In this document: positions 1 to 9,363 of the stretch, piece after piece
Numbering within the stretch: the stretch's first letter is position 1
Layout: each line of letters begins with the position of its first letter
NCBI GenBank assembly: GCA_033064195.1
Contig: JARBJD010000718.1
Coordinates: 1-20,898 of the forward strand
From: Blattamonas nauphoetae
Taxonomy: Eukaryota > Preaxostyla > Oxymonadida
Reading direction: 5' to 3'
DNA: 20,898 nt
Position numbers and translations under genes: made by a program
Notes under the pieces: model-generated
What the model was told of the DNA's origin: nothing
The model's database searches: none
What the model saw: only the letters and a program-made list of their open reading frames with translations

Positions 1-1554
1 AATCCTCCCATGCCATGCAGAATTGAGACGAGATTGAAGTCCCCATTGTGTTATGATGGCCATGATGTGACAGAGTTTGGCGAAGAGTCATTTTGCGTAT
101 CGATCCGGCGCTACAGTTACGTTCCATACAAAACCAAATACAATGGGGAGAAGTTTTGTATCTTCTTCGGAATGTTCTACGGTTTCAGTCATCATCAGAT
201 GCAATTCGAGACATGAGACTGGTTGATAGTCAAGGAAACATCATTGACAATACACTTCAGAACAATCACGTCCACGAGTCATTTCTGTATCACACTTTCA
301 AAGTCACAAGAAGAGAAAAACAACATGAAGCATTGTTACAGTCTTTGGGAAAATGTTCAGAGAATGGATCCAGCGTATGTGGATACTATCATTGTCCAGT
401 CGATGCTGCCTTCAAATAACATCATACTACAATAATTCCATTGGTTATCATTTGTGAATCTCCTACCATTAAGTACTTTCGATCAGTATCCAAATTCCAT
501 CTTTGGCAATCTCCGATTGAGATTTCATTTAACAACTGATTCACTTGTGTATTGTCCTATTCGAGTTTCCACAATCGTAATGAAAACACTTGAAAACAGT
601 ATCGATCAAAATCCAAGTAAATCGATATCAACTCTGTCAACTCAATCCCAAACAGAATTAATGTACGATGGAGACTTCTCGACACTGACTCAAGAGTTTA
701 CACAAATCGGGAATCCAGTTCAACGAATTCAGTATTTTCAACCGGCATCATCAGGTACTGTGAAATATATCGCTACATCGCCAACCACTTCCACTGTTCT
801 TTCTTCATCAGTTGATAAAGTCACTTCGATTTGCTATGGATATCAAATGACTGATGCAACAAAGCAATCTCTCTTCAACACATATTCAAAGACTCTTGAT
901 GTTCTGAAAGCAGAAAGAATTGACACACAATCATTTCAATCAAAAGCGAATGCTATGGGAGTGAGATCAAACATTAGTATCAAACTCAACAATCTCATGA
1001 ATCTAATGTGCTTATTCCCTGAAAGACCAAATGAATGTACAGTCTTCAGAAATCCTCAATATGTTGGTCACTTCGAAATGCTTGGATCCAACTTTCCCAA
1101 TTTCCCAATGTCAACTATATCACCAGAGTTCTATCAAATGATGATGGTGAATGGTGACTTCATTGGTTGTTCTGCCACGGAAGAGTTTGAGAATTCCATT
1201 TGTTCAACTCGAGTATTTCACGACAGAGGAACTGACTACAAGAGAACAAGACCAGTCACGGATGCGACTTCTTTCACATTCATGGTTCCAACAGATCGAA
1301 GTGAAATTGCTGGTGGAGAAGAAGGAATCTCGACAGCAGAATCAGTTAATATTGTCTACAGAGGAACACCAATCAATCAAGGTGAACTCGATCCATATTT
1401 CACATCAACTCCGGAAGGTCCTCCTCCACCAATTCTAGCACTACATCAGGCTACATACTGGCTGTTCTGGATTGAGAATGGACAACCACGAGTGCGATAT
1501 GTCATTGATCGTCGACTCCAAGAAGCGTATGAAGAAGTGAAGAGAGGTTATTGA
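1..1554 (+). pseudogene. Fossil capsid-candidate structural gene, left copy
   Basis: The longest open piece covers 454-1554 and codes for 366 residues. Coding-like sequence in the same direction continues upstream to the window edge, so the gene is partial here and broken in a few places. The protein is rich in Ser, Thr, Pro, Asn and Phe, has no membrane segment, and ends in a Pro-rich stretch followed by an aromatic segment (ATYWLFWIENGQ). That composition suits a beta-sandwich virion protein such as a jelly-roll capsid, but I recognise no diagnostic motif. The neighbours support a structural role: a small gene starts 40 bp downstream and a fibre-like S74 gene converges on it. The last third recurs in inverted orientation at 15517-16054. 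It could instead be a minor capsid or another fibre protein. Confidence 0.45.
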
Positions 1555-1594
1555 ATAGAACAAATATGATATTTTATTTTTGTAGAAAACAAGA

Positions 1595-2005
1595 ATGGTC
1601 AAACGTACTTCTCAATTCAGAATTCTCACACTGCTCAATTACCTCCTGATTTTACCAATTCCAGAAACCAAAAAAAATGTTCACTTTCTCGACTGCAAAC
1701 TTATCCATGTGAGAGAAGAAATAAATGGTTCAACAATAGTGATTTCTCAAGACATTCCACAGCACATAACAATCCATGGTGATTGGATCCAGACAGATGC
1801 ACACAATGATTCATATGTTGCTTTCTGCAACGAACAGATTGCGAAGCGAAAGAAGTGGGAATTAAGTACTCGACAATCAATTGTGAAGATCTGGTTCAAA
1901 GACAGTTCTGGTGAATCAATAGAGATGGAAACAACCGAGACAATCAATGGAAAAAGAACCAAAGAGTATTATGAATTTCTGGTTGATCTCATGCTGGAGT
2001 ATTAA
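1595..2005 (+). pseudogene. Small virus-like gene of unknown role, left copy
   Basis: A short reading frame of up to 136 codons lies between the capsid candidate and the S74 gene and converges on the latter with a 12-bp gap. The conserved part, shared with the right copy, has alternating hydrophobic and charged residues (for example HITIHGDWIQTDAHND) and looks like a small soluble beta-rich protein. I see no membrane segment, zinc motif or catalytic motif. An AT-rich stretch ending in GTAG lies just upstream of the ATG and resembles sequences before other genes here. The beginning of the frame differs between the two copies, so at least one copy is probably damaged. The function is unknown. 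Position suggests a virion component or assembly factor. Confidence 0.4.
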
Positions 2006-2017
2006 TGCTTCGCATTT

Positions 2018-2947
2018 CTATGATGACGGAGTCATTTTACTAGTCAGTGTGTTGTATTTTTGTATCAGTTCATTTATGAGTGTCTGTTGTTGTCCGACAA
2101 TAGAGCACAATTCCTGAATGGCTTTAATACAGAAGCAAGAGAGTTCTGCATAATCTACTTGAAGGCAGTCTGGATTGGAATCATTCACGACTTCAGGAAA
2201 GATTTCTTGGATTTGTTGTGCAATCACACCAATGTGTTTCTTCTCACTTTCCTTCTTCAAGCATTCACATTTCTCTTTGCAGTTCTTCAAGAGTTCTTCA
2301 TTAGTTTCGCTCTCTATTTGTCTCGTCACTTTGTTGATCTTCGAGTCGTATGTATTGAACCGATACTGCACAATTTCCACTTTATTCAGTTGCTCAAGAA
2401 CATCTGGGTACGGCTCAATATTCCTTTTCACTCTTCTGTCTGACAGTTGAGAAAAACTTCCTGTTGTGGATATTGAAAACACTCCTGAACCTGTGTCCTC
2501 ATCGTAGTAATATAATGCTGGTTTGTCACAGGGAGACCACATCACGATACCATCACCATTGAACTGAATTCCTGAAGTTTCTGCAAGTGATTGTGATATT
2601 GAAATTCCAGAAGAAAATGTTGATGCCGGATATGTTCCTGGATACTTCGGAAGTGATCCCTCTGAAATGTTCCACTTCGCTCCATTCACATTGATCAATC
2701 CTCCAATTGTTGGTGTTGCAATACCGGCTGAACAACTGATTGATCCATTTGTGCTTACCACTTTCTGAATTGAAGATATCGCTGTCTTATGTTGTTCTGT
2801 TGTCTTCTTGAGTGTATCGACTTCCTTCTGATTCGTTTCTACTTCCGACTGAAGTGAGTTTATGACAGCAGCATTATCATTGATGGTCGACATATTATGA
2901 TCAATCATTTTCTCAATCATTTGTGAATTGTATTTTCGTCGATTCAT
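2018..2947 (-). CDS. Fibre-like protein with C-terminal S74 intramolecular chaperone domain, left copy
   Basis: This codes for 309 residues and looks whole. Residues 20-65 form a heptad-rich coiled coil, 70-165 a Gly/Ser/Thr-rich beta region, and about 166-285 a peptidase S74 (endosialidase chaperone) domain. Visible S74 signatures are SDRRVKRNI (Ser169 and Lys174 are the presumed catalytic dyad), IGVIAQQIQEIFPEVV, and LQVDYAEL followed by AIQEL. In known families this domain helps a trimeric spike or fibre fold and then cleaves itself off by Ser-Lys chemistry. A short coiled coil follows at the C-terminus. Such proteins are typical of phage tails and also occur in eukaryotic DNA viruses and Polinton-like elements. 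The gene converges on the small gene at 1595-2005. A second copy lies inverted at 14133-15062. The domain call is secure; the fibre role is inference. Confidence 0.85.
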   Translation of the reverse strand: MNRRKYNSQMIEKMIDHNMSTINDNAAVINSLQSEVETNQKEVDTLKKTTEQHKTAISSIQKVVSTNGSISCSAGIATPTIGGLINVNGAKWNISEGSLPKYPGTYPASTFSSGISISQSLAETSGIQFNGDGIVMWSPCDKPALYYYDEDTGSGVFSISTTGSFSQLSDRRVKRNIEPYPDVLEQLNKVEIVQYRFNTYDSKINKVTRQIESETNEELLKNCKEKCECLKKESEKKHIGVIAQQIQEIFPEVVNDSNPDCLQVDYAELSCFCIKAIQELCSIVGQQQTLINELIQKYNTLTSKMTPSS

Positions 2948-3546
2948 TTAAGTGTGTTCTTTAATGGAGATTAAAATTCCAATAATGTCAAATCAAGAAT
3001 GTAATTTCACAAGTGTCTCAGTTATTAATGATTATATACAATTCAACAATAATCTCAGTCTCTTCTTTTTTCTTTATTTTTGATAAATCCAAGGATTATG
3101 ATGCTCATTAATGACGTCGTAAATGGCGCTCTCTTTCATTAGTGTTTCTCCATTCCAATTAAGTGCCCCAGGTGCCCCAGGTCGCATTTTTGAAATATTT
3201 GACGAATCTCATTTGCGCAAAGTTTTAATGTCAATTCTCCATTCCGATTAGGTGCCCCAGGTGCCCCAGGTCGATCGCCAAAAAAATTTCATTTGAGATT
3301 TCAAAAGTCCACGTACGATCATTTTTGGGCATTCTTTTTCCGAGCCAATTGAGAGTGTTCATTAATGCCAAGCAGTAGTGTCTATTCATCAATGCTATTG
3401 AGTCATCAAGTCAATATTCATAAAACAGAGATGTTTGATAGTCAGAGTAGCTCAGAAATGCCATCTCATAAATGATTTATTACAATTTCACAACAACTTT
3501 CTTTAATTGACCTGGGTCTTCTTTCACTATTTGAGTCATCTTCAAT
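2948..3546. other. Non-coding spacer with inverted outlier of the 239-bp repeat
   Basis: No gene is supported here. Positions 3150-3345 are a reverse-complement, diverged copy of the 239-bp unit found at 4996-5800. They contain two double CCAGGTGCC-type blocks at 3163-3183 and 3252-3272, 89 bp apart, which is the same spacing as in the main array. The remainder is AT-rich with scattered TTAATGCC words. Confidence 0.6.
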
Positions 3547-4320
3547 GCCCTGTGACCCGAGTAAATCATTAAAAATTGTTCCATTAATATCAAATTCCAA
3601 TTATTTTAATAAAGAATGTAATAGATCATCCGTGAGCATAGTTCAATAGTGACCTCACACTGACGGATCTATACAATAATTCTTGATCATTTATTGCCCT
3701 GTGACCCAGGTAAATCATTAAAAATTGTTCCATTAAAGTCAAATTCCAATTATTTTAAACAAGAATGTAATAAATCATCAGTGAGCCAACAGAAGAGCAT
3801 ATCAATGAATGATAAGGTCAATATTCCTCATCTCTAATGCCCTGTGACCCGAGTAAATCATTAAAAATTGTTCCATTAAAGTCAAATTCCAATTATATTT
3901 TATGAAGAATGTAATATATCATCAGTGAGCCAACAGAAGAGCACAATCCATGAATGATAAGGTCAATATTCCTCATCTCTAATGCCCTGTGACCCGAGTA
4001 AATCATTAAAAATTGTTCCATTAATATCAAATTCCAATTATTTTAATAAAGAATGTAATAGATCATCCGTGAGCATAGTTCAATAGTGACCTCACACTGA
4101 CGGATCTATACAATAATTCTTGATCATTTATTGCCCTGTGACCCAGGTAAATCATTAAAAATTGTTCCATTAAAGTCAAATTCCAATTATTTTAAACAAG
4201 AATGTAATAAATCATCAGTGAGCCAACAGAAGAGCATATCAATGAATGATAAGGTCAATATTCCTCATCTCTAATGCCCTGTGACCCGAGTAAATCATTA
4301 AAAATTGTTCCACAAAGTCC
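3547..4320 (+). repeat. Tandem repeat: 437-bp higher-order unit made of three monomers of about 145 bp
   Basis: The word GCCCTGTGACCC, followed by A/T-rich sequence with AAATCATTAAAAATTG, begins at 3547, 3696, 3839, 3984, 4133 and 4276. Intervals are 149, 143, 145, 149 and 143 bp. The first-to-fourth, second-to-fifth and third-to-sixth distances are all exactly 437 bp, so a three-monomer block was duplicated as a unit. The last monomer is cut short near 4320. No coding sense is seen. Confidence 0.85.
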
Positions 4321-4995
4321 AAATCCACAAAAGATTCTTCTCAATGTAAATTCTCGCCAACAGCTAGAAAATCATTTATGACATCAAAGAATGAAATATC
4401 ATCAAAAATATCACTAACATTGAGGTTCTCAGCAACTTGGAAAAATCACTAATTTTGACCACATTTTTGCCTTAGATCACCCATAACTCCTTACAGAGAT
4501 GTCAGATTCCAATAATTCTTGCACCAATGAATTCAGAAGATCAATATTGACTTTATCAGAACGAATGAAGACGATCTGGAACACTTCACTTTTTTCGAAC
4601 ATTTCAGGTCCATAACCTTAGACCACAAAAATGAAAAAATTCTAATGCCCAAGAAAAGAAGAAACAATCATTTATTTGTAATATACCATCAATGATAAAC
4701 ACTTATTTCCGGGAGACAGACGCGTTGGAGCAGTATTAAAGAATCGAAAAATTAAGCTTAATTCCAAAGTACTTTTCCAATTTTTTAATTTCTATATATA
4801 GGGAGCTCCAAAAATGTCAAAAACGACCATTGCCCAGAAAAACCTATAAACGTCAGTGATGCATGGGGGTAGTGTCTACATCCTCCAGGTGCATTCTGAA
4901 GGGTCCTGCTCACTCGTGGAGCTCTGGAGATAATGATCAAGGCATCAATGTTTTGAACGAATGTCAATCGTCTCGGAGAATCAATGCGGAAAAAA
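4321..4995. other. Non-coding AT-rich spacer
   Basis: I see no gene in this stretch. It contains a diverged copy of the dispersed phrase described in the findings (4482-4534: CATAACT, then GATTCCAATAATTCTTGC). An 8-bp inverted pair GAGCTCCA (4803-4810) and TGGAGCTC (4917-4924) frames a locally GC-richer segment. Confidence 0.4.
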
Positions 4996-5800
4996 GATCG
5001 TACGTGGACTTTTCAAAAAAGAAATCCAAAAATTTTCTGACAATAGACCTGGGGCACCTGGGGCACTCAATAGCACCAGAGAACAGCCACGACTTCCATT
5101 TGCTAGTGAGCACTTTCAATTGTCCCGAGAAAAGAAAGCCCAAAAATGATCGTACGTGGACTTTCCAAAACTGAAAAGAAAATTTTTTGGCGATCGACCT
5201 GGGGCACCTGGGGCACCTAATCGGAATGGAGATCAATGATGACATCCCTGCGCTAATGAGATTCGTCAAATATTTCAAAAATGCGACCTGGGGCACCTGG
5301 GGCACTCAATAGCACCGAAGATCATTGCTGACTTCCATGCACAGGATAACACTTTCAATCGTCTCGGAAAAAGTAAGCCCAAAAAAGATCGTACGTGGAC
5401 TTTCCAAAACTGAAAAGAAATTTTTTAGGCGATCGACCTGGGGCACCTGGGGCACCTAATCGGAATGGAGATCAACAATGGCTTCTCTGCGCTAATGAGA
5501 TTCGTCAAATATTTCAAAAATGCGACCTGGGGCACCTGGGGCACTCAATAGCACCGAAGATCATTGCTGACTTCCATGCACAGGATAACACTTTCAATCG
5601 TCTCGGAAAAAGTAAGCCCAAAAAAGATCGTACGTGGACTTTCCAAAACTGAAAAGAAATTTTTTAGGCGATCGACCTGGGGCACCTGGGGCACCTAATC
5701 GGAATGGAGATCAACAATGGCTTCTCTGCGCTAATGAGATTCGTCAAATATTTCAAAAATGCGACCTGGGGCACCTGGGGCACTCAATAGCAACAATGAA
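4996..5800 (+). repeat. Iteron-like tandem array, 239-bp units, upstream of the primase-helicase gene
   Basis: The word GATCGTACGTGGACTTT starts at 4996, 5148, 5387 and 5626, giving one short unit (152 bp) and then exact 239-bp steps. Each unit holds two blocks in which CCTGGGGCA is repeated twice in tandem. Seven such blocks start at 5046, 5196, 5285, 5435, 5524, 5674 and 5763, with strictly alternating spacing of 150 and 89 bp. The array ends about 150 bp before the primase-helicase start. Repeated short sites next to a replication gene recall iteron-type origins; that role is inference. Short open frames inside the array (DLGHLGHS-type) are repeat artefacts. Confidence 0.85.
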
Positions 5801-5957
5801 TAATCAATATTTCCTCGCACTAATGAGCTCTGTCAATTGTATCAGATAATGACTCCATTTGGACTACTGTCAATCGAGAACACAGAAAAATATGGGTCTC
5901 AGAAAAAATAAACGCAGAACTTTTTTACAAATCGAATTTTTTATCTCCTTAGAAAGA

Positions 5958-8500
5958 ATGGCATTACAAATTGTAAGATTTGAATTCAAGGAAAAAGATG
6001 CACAAATAAAGGACTCTCTCAACGACGATTTCGATAATGATTTCGACTCTGAAATTGAAGCATTGTTCAATAATCTTCCTGACGAAATTCATTCATTGTC
6101 TGATCGTTTGAGACCTCACAAAGTCCCATTGTTCGACTATAAGAAATACAACGATGGTATATCATCTGAGAGTGCTGGTCATAAACGAACAGGAACAGCA
6201 ATAAACATTGCACATGTGACCAACCTAGCAGTCGTGGATATTGACATCTTGGATAAGGATGCTGATGAAGAAACCAAGAACCAAATCAGAACATCTGTGT
6301 TAAATGTATTACCCAATGATGTCGGATTAGTAGTGACTGGATCAGGGGTCTTCATATATACTGCGATATTAATGGCTACAAACTGGAGAAAAACTCAATG
6401 GTGAAGGTGAAGAAAACTGACCAATACGATGTGGATTTATTCGCCTGTGTAGACTCATCTCTGCGCTGGATAGTGCAACCGAAATCCAAAGTCCAAAGGA
6501 AAGTGGAAGGCACTAATAAAATCCAATCATACAAGACCATTAATGACTTTGACGAACTCTTCATCCTATCATCATTGTCAGATGTATTATCTAGTCTATG
6601 TATTTCATTAAAGCCCACTCCAACAGAGAAGAAGCCATCAGTGAAGTCATCAGTGAACCAGACCAAAATTGAAAGTCCAATAGCTCCATCTTTCGACGAG
6701 GATTCCATTCAACAGTACACTTTAGCCCAAGCCGATTTAATCAGAAATGGACTGAAAGGATTAGTGATTCACAACGATTCTGGATCGAGATCAATTGAAG
6801 AGGAAGTCTCCTTGTTGCCATTATTTGCAGGCATTAATTCCCTGAGACACATCAATGGATTTACAGACGAGATGCTCGAACAAACATACAAAGACATCTA
6901 TGACAACAACACATTAACTGAAAATGCAGAGAAGAATTGGGAAGCACAGAGAATACGGTACGCTTCGAATGTTACCCATCCTGGAGTCCTCATTAAAATC
7001 ATTAGAATCCATAATGAAAAGTACTATAATGATGAACTCCTTATTCCTCTCACTGACTACGATGTCTCTGATTTCTTTGACAGTCTTGAAGTTGATTCCA
7101 ATGACGAACCAGTCAATGATAATCTCTCCAATGAACCCACTAATGAACAATCAAGAACGAAGGATTCATTCGATGAAAAGATTGATCTGCTGTCTCCTTT
7201 TGACTTCTCCACAATAAGGAAAAAGGCAACAAACAAAGACTACAAATCAGAGACAGAAGTGCTAAGAGATCTATTGAAAGTTCTTCGCTGTATTGAAGTC
7301 TCATTGCTATGCATTGTGAAAGAGTACAGTTCTCTTGATCTCTGCTATCGTGTCAATGTTCAGAAAGAAGGTAACGTCTTGAGATTATTGAAATCAATCA
7401 AAGTGACCATCCCAAGCGAAGATCCAAAGAAGTGTAGAACGATCACGTGTCAATCAACATTCGAGAATAATCGCAATCTATTCATGGTCAATGGCATTCG
7501 ATTCATGAGCGATAATCCACAGATGTTCTCACTATTCCAAGGATACAAATATCCATTCGTTAGTGAACCAAACAATGATCTGATTCAACCATTCTTAGAT
7601 TTCACCAAAGAGATAATTTCAGACAATAATGAAGAATTGTATAACTTCATTATCAACTGGATATCATTCGTGATTCAGAATCCTGGTCAGAAAACAGCGT
7701 CAGTCATTATCTTGAAGGGAATGCAAGGAATTGGCAAAAATGTCTGGACTAATGTGCTCTGTGAAATAATGCGAGGATACTCTGCTCCAAATATCACTGA
7801 CATTCAGGAACTCTGCGGTACATTCAACACAGTGATTGAAGGCAAAATGCTGATCGTCTGTAATGAATTGAAGAACGCTGGTGAAGAAAGAATGTCGAAC
7901 TTTGATGCCCTCAAATCAATAATTTCAGACACAAGCTTCAGAGCTAGTGAAAAGGGAATCGCTCGTCGTGACGCTGAGAATGTTGCCAATCTGATCTTCT
8001 GCACAAACAACGCATATCCAGTCAAGATTGAAGTCGATGATAGACGCTATTGTGTCAGCAAAGTCTCCAATAAACGCAAGGATGATTCCAGCTATTTCCT
8101 AAACCTCATCCGCTCCTTCACTCCTGATTTTTACTCGCACCTATTGACATACTTCAATCAGAGACCCATCACCGACTTCAACCCAAGGCAATTACCAAAC
8201 ACTAATGCTAGATGTATTCTACAAGAAGTGTCTCGATCAGTAATAGGAGACTTCTGTCTACAGCACATCGATGAACTTGAACAAGGGATGCCATGTTCCT
8301 ATGCCGCTGAACTAATGCCAGATCACTATAAGAAACTCAAGACATTCCAGATGGACCTCCACGAGCACTGCACTAGAAAAAAGGTCACTATAAATAAACA
8401 GCGAATATGGTGCTATGTCATCGATACCAAATATGCCGATCTACTAAAGAAATCCTCCATCAATGACCAAGACACTAATGACCTAGACACCAATGACTAA
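5958..8500 (+). pseudogene. Fossil primase / superfamily-3 helicase gene
   Basis: This is a replication gene of the D5-like type: an N-terminal archaeo-eukaryotic-type primase followed by a superfamily-3 helicase. The chosen start codon opens MALQIVRFEF. Primase-like signatures are the acidic strand AVVDIDIL (near 6225-6255) and GLVVTGSG (near 6325-6345). The helicase shows Walker A GMQGIGKN (near 7720-7745), a Walker B-like MLIVCNELK (near 7848-7875), and a motif-C-like NLIFCTNN followed by a DDRRY segment (7985-8055). In known relatives the protein unwinds and primes viral DNA in place of a host helicase. It looks nearly whole, with about one break. The extreme C-terminus (repeated DxNDL/DTND) is coded by the start of the CCACCAAT-rich tract. 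The iteron-like array just upstream may be its target. The helicase call is strong; the primase call is moderate. Confidence 0.75.
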
Positions 8501-8960
8501 TCCACCAATGTCAATATATTTTTGCCTATCCACAAACACCCCCCATTTTCCATCAATGTCTCTTCACAAATACCTCTCCATCAACGCCCCATTCAACAAT
8601 GCCTCATACAACAATGACTCTCCACCAATACTATTCCATTAATGCCCCTCTATATATTATTCTCATTATCGACATGTAATATCTCACCAATCTCTCATCA
8701 TCAATCACTCTCCACCAATCACTCTCCACCAACCACATTCACCAATCTCTCTCCACCAATGTCTCTACACCAATGCCTCTCCACCAATGTCCCCCACTAT
8801 CCACCTAGTATCTCTCCACCAATCTCTATCCACCTATGCCCTATACACCTATCTATATCCACCAATATCCCCACACCAACCTATTTCCACCTATCTCAAT
8901 CATCCTTGACTTCTCCATCTATGTCTATACACTTATTGCCTCTCACCTCCCTATCCACTA
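8480..8960 (+). repeat. Degenerate CCACCAAT-rich pyrimidine tract
   Basis: About 480 bp of poorly conserved short repeats built on words such as CTCCACCAATG and CACCAATCTCT, strongly pyrimidine-biased on the plus strand. It begins inside the last codons of the primase-helicase gene and runs to the end of the oppositely oriented gene at 8965. Open frames within it are low-complexity artefacts. Confidence 0.7.
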
Positions 8961-8964
8961 CCTC

Positions 8965-9363
8965 TTATCTCTCTGGTTTCATCTTCAAGAAACTTTGAGG
9001 TTTTGCTCTCAACATGTTCTTCACCATTTGACTGATCTGTTCTTTTGATAATCTGACGTTTAAATTCTCCGATGCACAGGAAAGTTTTCTGACGTCTGCT
9101 ATTTGACAGATCAGTTGAGGTTGGTTTCGTCGCCACTTCTTCGTGTCATAGTTCATCCAAGTTGGATTGTCGATGTCAACATATTTTTGGAATAATTGTT
9201 TTAAAGTTTTCAAATTGACAATCAGTTCTGGCTTCCACAATCCTAATTTCATGAGAAATAAGTGATTCTGACTCAGGAAATTCATTATATCACTGTCCTT
9301 TCGATTGGGATTAGTGTATTCTAAAATTTGCTCAAGTTCTTCGATGAGTTCTAGCTGTGCCAT
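8965..9363 (-). CDS. Unknown small protein (132 aa), MAQLELIEELEQ-type
   Basis: I do not recognise this protein. I prefer the internal ATG at 9361-9363, which gives 132 residues, over the longer frame starting at 9387. The internal start is preceded by an AT-rich stretch ending in GTAC that also precedes other genes here, and the extra residues (MNFFILYE) look like translated 5' sequence. The N-terminus (residues 1-20) is acidic and helical. The middle is Leu, Lys and Trp-rich (LGLWKPELIVNLKTLKQLF, then PTWMNYDTKKWRRNQP). The C-terminus is basic and helical. There is no signal peptide or membrane segment. The composition fits a small helical DNA- or protein-binding protein. It points outward from the left inverted arm and ends at the pyrimidine tract. 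It is probably a gene of the surrounding virus-like material. Confidence 0.5.
   Translation of the reverse strand: MAQLELIEELEQILEYTNPNRKDSDIMNFLSQNHLFLMKLGLWKPELIVNLKTLKQLFQKYVDIDNPTWMNYDTKKWRRNQPQLICQIADVRKLSCASENLNVRLSKEQISQMVKNMLRAKPQSFLKMKPER

Larger units (their letters stand above)
1029..2947 (+). repeat. Outer inverted repeat, left arm
   Basis: This 1.92-kb stretch is the reverse complement of 14133-16054. It covers the last third of the capsid candidate, the small gene and the whole S74 gene. Similarity stops at the S74 start codon on the inner side and at a minisatellite on the right copy's outer side. Upstream sequences of the two S74 genes are unrelated. Confidence 0.85.

Noticed and set aside
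2060-2450. Plus-strand frames of 127 and 91 codons
   Set aside because: Antisense shadows of the S74 gene. The same shadows occur at 14630-15020 opposite the right copy.
3547-5800. CRISPR array
   Set aside because: The periods (239 and 437 bp) and near-identical spacers are satellite or iteron-like, the host is eukaryotic, and no cas gene is present.
4863-5849. Several open frames (DLGHLGHS-type proteins) on both strands
   Set aside because: They are translations of the 239-bp repeat array and repeat with it; there is no independent protein signal.
8642-9048. 118- and 70-codon plus-strand frames rich in Ser, Pro, His and Thr
   Set aside because: Low-complexity translation of the CCACCAAT tract and antisense to the 132-residue gene.
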